A stretch of DNA of 24,604 nt. Source: Nothopassalora personata (lineage: Eukaryota; Ascomycota; Dothideomycetes; Mycosphaerellales; Mycosphaerellaceae). Location of the stretch: positions 1 through 24,604 of the forward strand of contig JAVSIV010000035.1 in NCBI GenBank assembly GCA_033816765.1, read 5' to 3'. A program made the translations under genes and the position numbers. The notes beneath the pieces are model-generated. The model was not told the DNA's origin. It was given only the letters and a program-made list of their open reading frames with translations, and did no database searches. Of this stretch, positions 1 through 7,821 are shown piece by piece; positions within the stretch are counted from its first letter, which is position 1, and each line of letters opens with the position of its first letter.

Positions 1-293
1 TCAATATATCCTCCCCATTACGAACCTGTCCTCAGGTTCCAAAGCAGTAAGCCCGGGCATTATAGGTAGCTCAATTAGTCGCTGCAAGGCTGAAGTGGTC
101 TAGTAGCAGCACAGCAGCTCACCCTACCATTCAGCTTGACATACAAGATGTCAGGCAATCCGTGATGGTGACGTCAATAATCCGCGACTCGCGCCCGTCG
201 CACTGCGTGGCCAGAAAGTGAGTCAAGGGAAGATAAGTGACCATAAGAAACAAGTAAGATCTAAGGACCAGAAGCACCCGTACCCGAAGCATC

Positions 294-356
294 AACCAGA
301 ATCAGAACCGGAAACATAACCAGAACCAGAACCAGAATCAGAATCAGAACCAGAAA
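294..356. repeat. Degenerate CAGAAC/CAGAAT hexamer array
   Basis: A run of CAGAAC, CAGAAT and related hexamers (ACCAGA-ATCAGA pattern) fills this interval and merges into the 38-bp tandem repeat beginning at 349. It lies about 110-170 bases past the end of the ORF3 remnant, on the downstream side. No function is evident; slippage expansion is a sufficient explanation. Confidence 0.7.
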
Positions 357-424
357 CCCATAGGCTACAGCTGTAGCCGGAAATCAACCAGAAACCCATA
401 GGCTACAGCTGTAGCCGGAAATCA
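349..424. repeat. Two perfect 38-bp tandem units, each with a 16-bp palindrome
   Basis: The units 349-386 and 387-424 are identical. Each contains the perfect palindrome GGCTACAGCTGTAGCC. Transcribed from the minus strand, each unit could form an 8-bp stem just downstream of ORF3. A role in RNA 3'-end formation is possible but unproven; they may simply be a duplicated satellite-like unit. Confidence 0.85.
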
Positions 425-461
425 ACCAAGAACCAGGAGCCCATAAACCCGCACCAACCAC

Positions 462-1376
462 TCAGTTCCACTCATTCTCACACAACTCCTTTGTCCAGAC
501 CCACTCGTTGTCGTGGCCAACACCAATCTCACTAGACGCGTCCCCAAGTGGCTGGTTGGTGAAGTTCCCATGGTAGTTGCGGAAGAAGCTCTCATCACGC
601 CCTTCGCTTGTGAAGCACATCTGCTCGAGAGCAGTGACCAAGCTGAGCTGCTTGTCCATCAATTTCACAGCTCGGACGCGCCATTCATGCATCTTCTTGT
701 GGAAGAGCTCCGAGTCTGGCGGACCGCAGCATCAAGCCACCTTCTAGCATCAAGGATGACTTCGTTGTCGTTCCAGGACTTCAAACCCGCTAGGGCATCG
801 GACAGGGGCTGATGCCACTGAGGTGTACGGCCGCAGGGAAAGGGTGGCCAGGTACTGGGCGTCGATACTCAAACCCTGCAGCGCTCTCACTTGGCGTCTT
901 GAAGTCACGATGGAGGTCCATCACCTGGTGCATGCTCAGCTTCTCTGGAGTTCAAGATAGTCATCGTCGCGGATCGCGATAAAGCAAGGGTCAATCTGAC
1001 GCAGCGTCTTCTTGTGTGCGGCCTGCCTCATTGGAACGCCTGCAGTGGTCACCCGCATTTGCCCAGCGCTCAGGTCCTCTCTGAACCAGCTGATGCTGTT
1101 CTTGCTTAGGTAATTCTGAACCCCAACCGAGAAGAAACGCTTAAATCAGCCGTCTTCTATGCAGTCGTTGTTCTGGCACCACTGGATGAACTCTGCAGCA
1201 TTCCCTTGCTTATGAAAACCGTGTAAAAACTCCGGCCCACTGGTGCCCTCTGAGTCAAGAGAGTACAGCATGTTGAGCCGGTTGCTGGTCCAGTAGTTTT
1301 CAATTTCGAGGTTCAAGTCGACCCCAGCATGCTGCACCATGGTGTTCGCATCACCCCCCCTGATGAGCCCTGTCAA
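462..1376 (-). pseudogene. Frame-disrupted continuation of ORF3
   Basis: Protein-like sequence continues past the 670-codon ORF but in changing frames. A frame change lies at or just before the C7/G7 run at 1354-1360. The new frame is then open to an in-frame TGA at 1146-1148 and remains protein-like to a stop at 936-938. Another frame carries on to a TAG at 790-792, a third from about 800 to 715, and a last one from about 716 to the terminal stop at 462-464. The segments abut with no clear intron signals, so small indels plus one nonsense change fit better than splicing. Copies L and R are otherwise nearly identical, so these lesions may be inherited from the source copy or may be assembly errors. 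The full gene would have been about 965 codons. Confidence 0.6.
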
Positions 1377-3363
1377 AGCTGAAAATCGTAGGCCTGGGGA
1401 AGGAGATGAACCGAGTGCAGTGTTGAGGGTGCAGCGCCACTTGCAAGAGCCACAGCCCGGGGTCTTGTCGTATGATCTGTTGGCTCAGAGAATACCACAT
1501 GTTCTGGCAGACGCCGCCGTTGCTGACCTTGTTCAATTCTCGCAGGTGCCATCGGTACACGTCGAATTCTCGACTCATCATCTCTCTGACTGTTTTAACC
1601 CGCGGCGCTAGTTCAGCGTCATTGTACCAGTACAGCATGTTGCCATTGATGTAGGTACCGGTGCTATCGAGATCGGCTTGGTCAGCTTCATCAATGCCAA
1701 ATTTGTCGAGGATCTGATTGTAGTTGGCATGCGTGACGATGCCACTCGTGGTGCCGGCTTTGCCTCGAACACGGAGGCAGCCAAGCGGGTTGACAGTCTT
1801 CTGACCACGCTTGTCAGGGCGAAACCACGACCCATTCTCCACCTTGATAGCTGAAAAACTCTTGCCTTCAAAGAGCCAGTCTTGGACCTTGAGCGCGCGC
1901 TCACACAGGGTATTGGTGGTGATACCGGGATTCGTGACGAAGTGGAGGGCCTTGTGGCAGAAATCTCGGACATGCTGATCGCACATCACAGCGCTAACCT
2001 TGCCATCCCTCTCAAGAACCTGCGAGACCGCATATTCGAGCATCTCAAGGCCCGCCATCCGGTGCTCAGGTAGCCAGTCAATGCCATCCACATCAATCGA
2101 GTTTCTGAACTTGATGCCACAGTACCGCTCATTGCAGGTGCAGTTGGCGCGCTTGATCCGGAGGGCCTCGTCTTCCTGCAGGATCTGATCCTTGAAGACT
2201 GATACATCCCTGATCACAGCCGAAGGTGACATGGTGAGTATCGGATTGCCATTCTCAGTCAGGGCCGGAGTGGATCGTGGGGTGCCAACCGGTGTACCCA
2301 GCGGACTGCCTTCGCGTATGGGTGCGCCGTCCAGCGTTCGGTTAGGCGAGGATCGAGCAGGCGCAGTCATGCCCTCACCTATGCTCTCGCTCATGCGGAG
2401 CTGCTCAAGTCGACTCGACTTGCGACCGCCTCTCGATGGGACTGCAGGCTGGGTAGAGGCTGGTGGAGTTGGCGTGGTAGTCTTTGCACGTCCTTTGCCT
2501 TTGCCACCCGGTGGTGGCTGAGTCTGTTGCTGGCCAGATGGTCCAGGTTGACCTGTGCTGTCCCCTGGGGACGCGGACTTCTCAGTGATAGTACCCTCCA
2601 TGAAGTATGGAAGGCCATCCTCATAGACGGCTAGGCGGTGTCTTCTGATGATCTCCCTGCTCTCAGCCGACTGCGGATCAATGCTGCGTGCTTCAGCCTC
2701 CCTGTCGCACCGGGTAAGATCACCAGGCTCCAGAATTCGCTTGCGATCTATGCCCTTGCGGCCGATCCTCATACGCCATATCAATGCCCTCTGAATTCTG
2801 CCAACAGCCTTGCTGTAGTCTGGGTACTTGTTGATGAAGGCCGTGAACTGGCGGCGCCCACTGTCAGTGCTGCAAAGCTCGGAGATGACGCGTCGATCAA
2901 GAATCTTGTTGTCCATCTGCTGTGGCCAGTGGCGGGTAAGCGTGGCGCGAAGAGTCCTCTCTCGGTTACGAATCTCTGAACCGGTCTTGCGAATCTTGCC
3001 GACGATGGGAAACAAGACATCGAGCTTCCTGTTACCAAGGAATTCATCCTGGTAGGTCTTGCCCATACCGCTCTCAACTTCCTCGAAAAACAGGTCAACC
3101 CAGACGGAGCAGTCTTCGAACACCTTCTCGAAGCCCTTGCAGAAGTCCTTCAACACCTCAACCCGCTTCTGAGGACTGAGCTCTCGGAACATGACATTAG
3201 CGGCGGACTTCGGCGTGTTCGTGTTGGCAAGGACATGCTTGACGTTGTCCGGCAAGCGAAGGGACTCGAACAAGGTCTGAGGTGGGCGGGTGAGCCCAGT
3301 AACAGTGCTAGTGAGCGCTGTGCTCGAGCCAGCCGGGCGTGACGATGGACCAGCTGAAGCCAT
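1351..3363 (-). CDS. ORF3: 670-aa protein of unknown function, third ORF of the retroelement
   Basis: I do not recognise the family. The ATG at 3363 has A at -3 (ATCATGG), a good fungal start context, and follows a CT-rich leader. Residues ~30-255 look folded and are rich in charged helices and tryptophan. Residues ~255-385 are low-complexity (Pro/Gly/Ser/Thr/Gln) with basic patches such as GKGKGRAK and RGGRKSSR, suggesting a disordered linker that may bind nucleic acid. Residues ~395-640 look folded again, with a Cys cluster at C408, C410 and C415 and further Cys/His (C461, H464, C469, H470) that could bind metal. There is no signal peptide or membrane segment, so it is not an obvious env-like gene. 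Its own start codon and upstream region argue for separate expression. The reading frame ends right after a G7 run, and coding character continues in another frame, so the 670-aa form is probably C-terminally truncated. Confidence 0.65.
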   Translation of the reverse strand: MASAGPSSRPAGSSTALTSTVTGLTRPPQTLFESLRLPDNVKHVLANTNTPKSAANVMFRELSPQKRVEVLKDFCKGFEKVFEDCSVWVDLFFEEVESGMGKTYQDEFLGNRKLDVLFPIVGKIRKTGSEIRNRERTLRATLTRHWPQQMDNKILDRRVISELCSTDSGRRQFTAFINKYPDYSKAVGRIQRALIWRMRIGRKGIDRKRILEPGDLTRCDREAEARSIDPQSAESREIIRRHRLAVYEDGLPYFMEGTITEKSASPGDSTGQPGPSGQQQTQPPPGGKGKGRAKTTTPTPPASTQPAVPSRGGRKSSRLEQLRMSESIGEGMTAPARSSPNRTLDGAPIREGSPLGTPVGTPRSTPALTENGNPILTMSPSAVIRDVSVFKDQILQEDEALRIKRANCTCNERYCGIKFRNSIDVDGIDWLPEHRMAGLEMLEYAVSQVLERDGKVSAVMCDQHVRDFCHKALHFVTNPGITTNTLCERALKVQDWLFEGKSFSAIKVENGSWFRPDKRGQKTVNPLGCLRVRGKAGTTSGIVTHANYNQILDKFGIDEADQADLDSTGTYINGNMLYWYNDAELAPRVKTVREMMSREFDVYRWHLRELNKVSNGGVCQNMWYSLSQQIIRQDPGLWLLQVALHPQHCTRFISFPRPTIFSFDRAHQGG

Positions 3364-3963
3364 GATAACTAGGATTCACTATCAGTGAGATCGTAAGAGC
3401 TGGCTATCTCGTGGTGCCACTCTGGAGTGTTGGTAAGCTTCGAAAGCTTGGTATCGGGGTGGGCTTTGAAGGTCAAGGTCGTGAAGAGAGAGAGGCCAGA
3501 GAACCGTCTGATGTGTGGTGGTAGATGGATGTGTTGGTGGTTCTGGTGATGGTGCTAGTGTTTGAAGAAAAAGAGAGGAAGTAGCAGGCAGAGAGCTGCG
3601 CTTAAGTATGCCTCTCAGCGTATGTCCCTGTGACCGTTGCAAGGCAGCAGCGCCGAGACCGGTCTCATAAGTGGCAAGAGCAGTGCCATTGAGATCACAC
3701 TGAAGGTCCGATGGCCCTGCATGTGACCGAAAACCAGTGCTGGTGACCACCTAGGTGAGCATTCGGCAGGGGCATGCCACGCTGTCACGTGATCCGATTT
3801 ACCGGTCCCGGGACCGGTAAATGTGACTCTACTAACTGAGGTCCAACCAAGGCAAGAACACCCCATGAAGTGAAGTCCAGATAACCGAATCGGCTTAACA
3901 AACTGAAGGGCATGCGCAACACATGCCTGAGGGAAGTGAACTCCGTACGCCATTGCCAACTGA
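3364..3963 (-). promoter_or_regulatory. Intergenic region between pol and ORF3 (copy L), probable ORF3 promoter
   Basis: The 600 bases between the pol stop and the ORF3 ATG are identical in copy R (23998-24597). Reading toward ORF3 there are a 26-bp palindrome (3797-3822), a TCACGTGA E-box-like palindrome (3785-3792), a GAGACCGGTCTC palindrome (3655-3666), and a pyrimidine-rich tract (~3563-3594) typical of fungal core promoters and transcription starts. No clear TATA box is seen. No other coding frame here is convincing. Promoter activity is inferred. Confidence 0.55.
3785..3822 (-). promoter_or_regulatory. TCACGTGA + 4 bp + 26-bp palindrome module (ORF3 side, copy L)
   Basis: TCACGTGA at 3785-3792 is separated by 4 bp from a perfect palindrome at 3797-3822 with core ACCGGTCCCGGGACCGGT and ATTT/AAAT ends. 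The same module with the same 4-bp spacing, in mirrored orientation, lies upstream of gag at 10941-10978. The CACGTG core is a known target class of fungal bHLH and bZIP regulators. The factor for the long palindrome is unknown. Confidence 0.7.
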
Positions 3964-6900
3964 TTAGTTCTCAGCCTCGATCCTGCTGAACTGTGAAATT
4001 TCGGCTGCAGAAAGGTCATGAGGCCTGATCCATAGCTTCTTGGATTCCGGTTCAGGATACGATCCCCTTTCGTCAACTCCTACAGGTAGCACGTCTTCGT
4101 CGGCGATGGGCTCGATCTCGTTCGAATCACTGCTGTCTTCGCTATCAGCGACTTCTCCCTCCCCCATTACGAGATCGATCCCATCGTCCAGGCCTGGTAC
4201 TCCTATGTTATCCGGGCGAAGCTCTGGAACTAGCTTAAGGTTTTCTCGTGCCTGAACTCCCTTCATTGGCGTGCCATCAAGTTCCTCAAGAATATAGGTA
4301 CCAAATTTCCTGGAGACACTGGACACCCGATATGGACCTTGCCATCGGTAACCGATCTTGCGTGAGAAGTCATCCTTATATGGCTTGTCGAACCTCATGA
4401 CAAGGTCGCCCTTCTGGAAACCAACAAAGTCAACATTTCGGTGAGAATCGAAGTAGTCCTTGCTAAGTTCTCTTAGTCGCTTCCTTCGAGCATGCAGCTC
4501 TTCCAAACTAAGGTCTCGAGCCTGGAGTTGACGCGCACGTATGGCAAGCAGGTCCTCAGTCGTTCTCACCGATCCCCATTGATAATTCGCCCACGTCGGG
4601 TACTCAACCTCAATTGGCAGAATCGTGCGATGGCCATACAGGACCTGAGCCGGCGTCATTCCAGTAGTACGACAGGTCGTGGTCCTATCAGCCCATAACA
4701 CAGCGGGTACCCATTGCTCCCATCCGCGGTATGTGTTCCTTGTAAGCTTTGCTAACGCTGCAAGAATCGGACGGTGCCCAACCTCGACCGGAGCATTAGA
4801 CTGCGGATGGTACGGTGATATTCGGATCCTTCGAACACCAAGTCCTACGAGCAACCGCTCAACCTCAGCCGCATGAACCGTAGCGTTATCAAGCACAATT
4901 TCAGCACAACAGCCGTGCCTACAGAAGACATCTTCGTATAGAAACTTGGCAACTGTCTTCGAGCTGGGAGGTGCCCTTGTTACTCTAGCCTCGATCCAGT
5001 TGCTGAGTGCTTCGCGCGCAACTAGGAGGTATCCATTTTTGTGCACCTGGACGGGGTCCGAGTACCACTTCTCACCAATGACCTGAGGGCTCGATGAGTG
5101 AAGCTCACCAGCGCGCTGGTTGCCTTCGCGAAACCTACAAGGAGCACAACTTCGAACCCACGCAGAGACATCGGCGAAGCACCCGTCCCAGTAATACCGA
5201 TCGGAAATAAGGTTGTACACGACCTCAGCGCTGCGATGACCGTGTCTTTCATGGCATTCTATGACGATCTCCTTCTGAGCCTCATCATCGTCAATCACAA
5301 GTTGCAACGGTGCTCCTCGGCGCTTCTGGAAGAACAGCAATTGGTCTCGGACAAAGAAGTTGACGCTCTTCTTCACCAGCCGCCGGTACTCAGCACGGGT
5401 AACACCATCGGGCCGGGTCCTGGTTTCTATAACCTGAGCAAGCTGCTGAGAGCCCTCAGAATATTGGTCCCCGAGATGTCGTGTTTTCTGGATTTCAACT
5501 GGATAGGTGTCGACCGGCTCCGGGTACCTGAACAGCTTATCATCAATCATCTGGTCGACTTCGTCTTCGTCAGCTTCCCTGGGTTCTTGAGGTGTAGAGG
5601 GCCTTCGAGACAGGGCATCTGGGCCAGTGTGTCTAGTCCCCGCAACGTGCTTTACCTCGAACGTGAACAACCTGATCCATGCGACCCACCGGGCCATTGC
5701 CGAGTTCGGCAGGTCCGAAGCCGGCCGGTTAAGCTGCCATACAAGTGTCTTGGCATCAACCTCAAGGACAAAATCAACGCCAGTGATATATCTCTGGATC
5801 TTCTTAAGCCCCTTAAGGACCCCAAGGCATTCCCGCTTCCCAGCATCATATCTGGATTCTGACGCGCTCCAGATTCCACTCTCATACCGCACCGGGTGAC
5901 GCCGTCGGGTACTGTCCATTGATTCTTGAGAAACGATACATCCCCATCCAGTGCCGCTAGCATCAACTGAGACAAAGATGGACCCAGCACCAGGTGAGTA
6001 GCAGAGGGTAACTAAGGCTGGAGACTGCACAAGGTACCTAGCAACCTCTTCTTTTGAGAACTGCTCATTTTCTGTCCAGGTGAACTCGGCGTCCTTCTTC
6101 AGCAGTTTGTACATTGGTCGAGCGATGATAACGAACCAGGGAATCCATATCCGGAAGTACACACACAGCCCCACATAGGTGCGGACCTCCTTGATACAGG
6201 TAGGCGTAGGCCAATCCAGGATCTTGGCCACAACCTTTGGGTCAGGATAGCGACCATCCGGGCCAGTAACGTACCCAACAATCTTGAGCTTTTCGTATAA
6301 CCATTGGGATTTGCCTCCAGCAACTACCGCACCAGCTCTTTCCAGGTCAGCAAGAACCAGATCCAGGGAAACGATGTGCTCAACGACCCATTTTCTCAAC
6401 CCAGGCTCTAGTTCGGCATTCCCATAGTCCTCAGTTGGTCCCTTAATACCGATGTCATCGAGAAACGGCTTCGCTCGATGCGAGATATGATCAAGCAGAA
6501 TCTTTGTTACCGCACGCACGAACTGAGCAACTGAATTGGTAGCTCCTTGAGGCAGAGTCGTGTTGCGTACTAGGCCAAGAGGGGTCATGAAGGCTGTTAA
6601 GTCCCGGCAGGACTCATCCAAAGTGATCTGATCATAACCTGAGAACAGGTCCACAAGTGAAGCGACTCGGCACCCGGCAAAATCCTCTGAGAAGCTATCC
6701 GTGTCCGGTGGAATGTTAGCATCGCGCATAGTAACCTCATTCAGGAGCACAGCTGAGTTGATCAACCGATATGGCACATCGCTTCCAGAGGCATCAACCT
6801 TCTTTGCGACCAGGAACCAGCTATTGGAATATGCCCCTTGTGAGTATTCTAGGATGTTATTCTTGATCCGGGCTCTAATCATGCGCTCAACAATTGCCCT

Positions 6901-7821
6901 AAGACTTGGGTGCAACCGGATAGGGCGTGCCTGCCATGGCCTATGAGGGACCGTGTTGATCTTCTGAGGTGGCACGACGTCGTGCCTGATTTGCCTCATG
7001 TGACTGAAATCCCAAGCGAGGACTGCCTCCCGGTTGTAGAGCATCTCATCGAATAAGGCCCTTTCCATTGGCAATAGCTTGATGCCAACCTTGATTGAGG
7101 TAAGTCGTTCTGGAGTGATCCGGCTACCTCGCTCAATACTTGAGAATTTCTTAGTCAAGTACTTCCCATCAAACGGACCTTGTCCTTCAGGCATCTTGGA
7201 TTCCAGGTACAGTGCCCTGCGCTTCCATTCCATATCTCCCTCAACTCGTGATTCTGGGCGTTCGTGAACGCTCGCGTCCACTGGCTTTTTCTTGTCCGCC
7301 TTACGCTTGTACATCGTGAAGACCTGCGGCATCCTAATGTTAGCTATATGTAGGCCTGCTTGTTGCTTCCGTGCCTGAGCATTCAATGCAGATTGTCTCA
7401 GGATCTCGGAGGGCCAGTCCCCTTGAACTGAATAAACGTTAGCAATAGAATTTCCCTCAAACGCGCCTGTTCCAATTTCTGCAACTCGTTCCTTTGCTCC
7501 AGCAGTCCTAAGCAATCCCAATAAGTGAGCTGAATGGTTGCTAGGCGTTAGAGCCTTGCCGGGTTCCTGCAGATGCGTCGTGTCGTGGTCGTATCCGTTT
7601 TCCTCACTATAGCTATTTACCGGTCCCGGGACCGGCAAATCAAAGTCCGAGGTTTCTCCGAGATAGTGCGAGAACCTCACTGATTTTGTCAAACCCGGCT
7701 TTAGCAAATCGGTGGGTTGAGCGCCGTAACTCAACCCACCATTCCATTTCCCGACGCTTTCAATAGTTCCTGAAGGGTTTTGCACCTGTCCGAGCCAACT
7801 AGGGCAGTAAACATGACACTT
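3964..7821 (-). CDS. pol: pol polyprotein: reverse transcriptase, RNase H, integrase (copy L), -1 frame to gag
   Basis: The frame opens after a stop at about 7822 and overlaps gag by 91 nt. The first possible initiator-like codon in the overlap is a GTG at 7785, so it is most likely expressed only by -1 frameshifting. Numbering from that GTG: the N-terminal ~270 residues are not assigned; RT spans ~280-520 with motif A LVDLFSGYD (D379), motif B LPQGATNS and motif C FLDD (441-444); RNase H has D608, E652, D677 and D723 (GPDALS); the integrase has an HHCC finger (H845, H850, C880, C883), catalytic D910, D966 and E1001, and a GPY/F-like module at ~1120-1186. An acidic tail ends the protein; there is no chromodomain. 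D966 and E1001 have 34 residues between them rather than the usual 35. The protein is identical to that of copy R and has no internal stop. Confidence 0.93.
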   Translation of the reverse strand, partial: KCHVYCPSWLGQVQNPSGTIESVGKWNGGLSYGAQPTDLLKPGLTKSVRFSHYLGETSDFDLPVPGPVNSYSEENGYDHDTTHLQEPGKALTPSNHSAHLLGLLRTAGAKERVAEIGTGAFEGNSIANVYSVQGDWPSEILRQSALNAQARKQQAGLHIANIRMPQVFTMYKRKADKKKPVDASVHERPESRVEGDMEWKRRALYLESKMPEGQGPFDGKYLTKKFSSIERGSRITPERLTSIKVGIKLLPMERALFDEMLYNREAVLAWDFSHMRQIRHDVVPPQKINTVPHRPWQARPIRLHPSLRAIVERMIRARIKNNILEYSQGAYSNSWFLVAKKVDASGSDVPYRLINSAVLLNEVTMRDANIPPDTDSFSEDFAGCRVASLVDLFSGYDQITLDESCRDLTAFMTPLGLVRNTTLPQGATNSVAQFVRAVTKILLDHISHRAKPFLDDIGIKGPTEDYGNAELEPGLRKWVVEHIVSLDLVLADLERAGAVVAGGKSQWLYEKLKIVGYVTGPDGRYPDPKVVAKILDWPTPTCIKEVRTYVGLCVYFRIWIPWFVIIARPMYKLLKKDAEFTWTENEQFSKEEVARYLVQSPALVTLCYSPGAGSIFVSVDASGTGWGCIVSQESMDSTRRRHPVRYESGIWSASESRYDAGKRECLGVLKGLKKIQRYITGVDFVLEVDAKTLVWQLNRPASDLPNSAMARWVAWIRLFTFEVKHVAGTRHTGPDALSRRPSTPQEPREADEDEVDQMIDDKLFRYPEPVDTYPVEIQKTRHLGDQYSEGSQQLAQVIETRTRPDGVTRAEYRRLVKKSVNFFVRDQLLFFQKRRGAPLQLVIDDDEAQKEIVIECHERHGHRSAEVVYNLISDRYYWDGCFADVSAWVRSCAPCRFREGNQRAGELHSSSPQVIGEKWYSDPVQVHKNGYLLVAREALSNWIEARVTRAPPSSKTVAKFLYEDVFCRHGCCAEIVLDNATVHAAEVERLLVGLGVRRIRISPYHPQSNAPVEVGHRPILAALAKLTRNTYRGWEQWVPAVLWADRTTTCRTTGMTPAQVLYGHRTILPIEVEYPTWANYQWGSVRTTEDLLAIRARQLQARDLSLEELHARRKRLRELSKDYFDSHRNVDFVGFQKGDLVMRFDKPYKDDFSRKIGYRWQGPYRVSSVSRKFGTYILEELDGTPMKGVQARENLKLVPELRPDNIGVPGLDDGIDLVMGEGEVADSEDSSDSNEIEPIADEDVLPVGVDERGSYPEPESKKLWIRPHDLSAAEISQFSRIEAEN
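7615..7640. repeat. 26-bp palindrome inside the pol coding region (copy L)
   Basis: This is one mismatched pair away from the perfect palindrome at 3797-3822. It is translated as LPVPGPVN in the unassigned N-terminal part of pol, about 120 codons upstream of the first similarity-rich segment. No TCACGTGA partner lies next to it. Confidence 0.8.
7711..7752 (-). promoter_or_regulatory. -1 programmed ribosomal frameshift signal, gag-pro to pol (copy L)
   Basis: On the minus strand the heptamer G GGA AAT (7752-7746) is in the zero frame of gag and fits X XXY YYZ. Five nucleotides later comes a perfect 11-bp stem (7740-7730 pairing with 7721-7711) with an 8-nt loop. The gag stop codon lies within the stem. 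The pol frame is the -1 frame, as required. The layout matches that of retroviral and fungal-virus -1 frameshift sites. Confidence 0.85.

Larger units (their letters stand above)
1..461. other. Non-coding repeat-rich DNA downstream of ORF3
   Basis: This stretch follows the last readable codon of the ORF3 remnant (minus strand) and shows no convincing coding frame. It holds imperfect CAGAAC/CAGAAT hexamers at about 294-356 and a perfect 38-bp tandem duplication at 349-424. The first ~290 bases show nothing I recognise. It could be ORF3 3' untranslated sequence, the start of a 3' terminal repeat, or flanking DNA. I compared it by eye with the element's 5' region and found no LTR-like match. Confidence 0.5.

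Noticed and set aside
172..181. CGTCAATAAT also found at the 5' terminus of copy L, as possible LTR edge
   Set aside because: Similarity stops after about ten bases. A real LTR should match over hundreds of bases.
349..424. CRISPR-like repeat structure
   Set aside because: The units are directly adjacent with no spacers, and the context is eukaryotic.
3615..4076. 153-codon frame overlapping the pol end and intergenic region (mirror 23885-24346)
   Set aside because: It overlaps pol in another frame, has no recognised domain, and runs through the palindromes and promoter-like motifs.
5098..5862. 254-codon open frame antisense to pol (and its mirror at 22099-22863)
   Set aside because: It lies wholly opposite the conserved RNase H-integrase region, has no domain, and appears in both copies only because the copies are identical.
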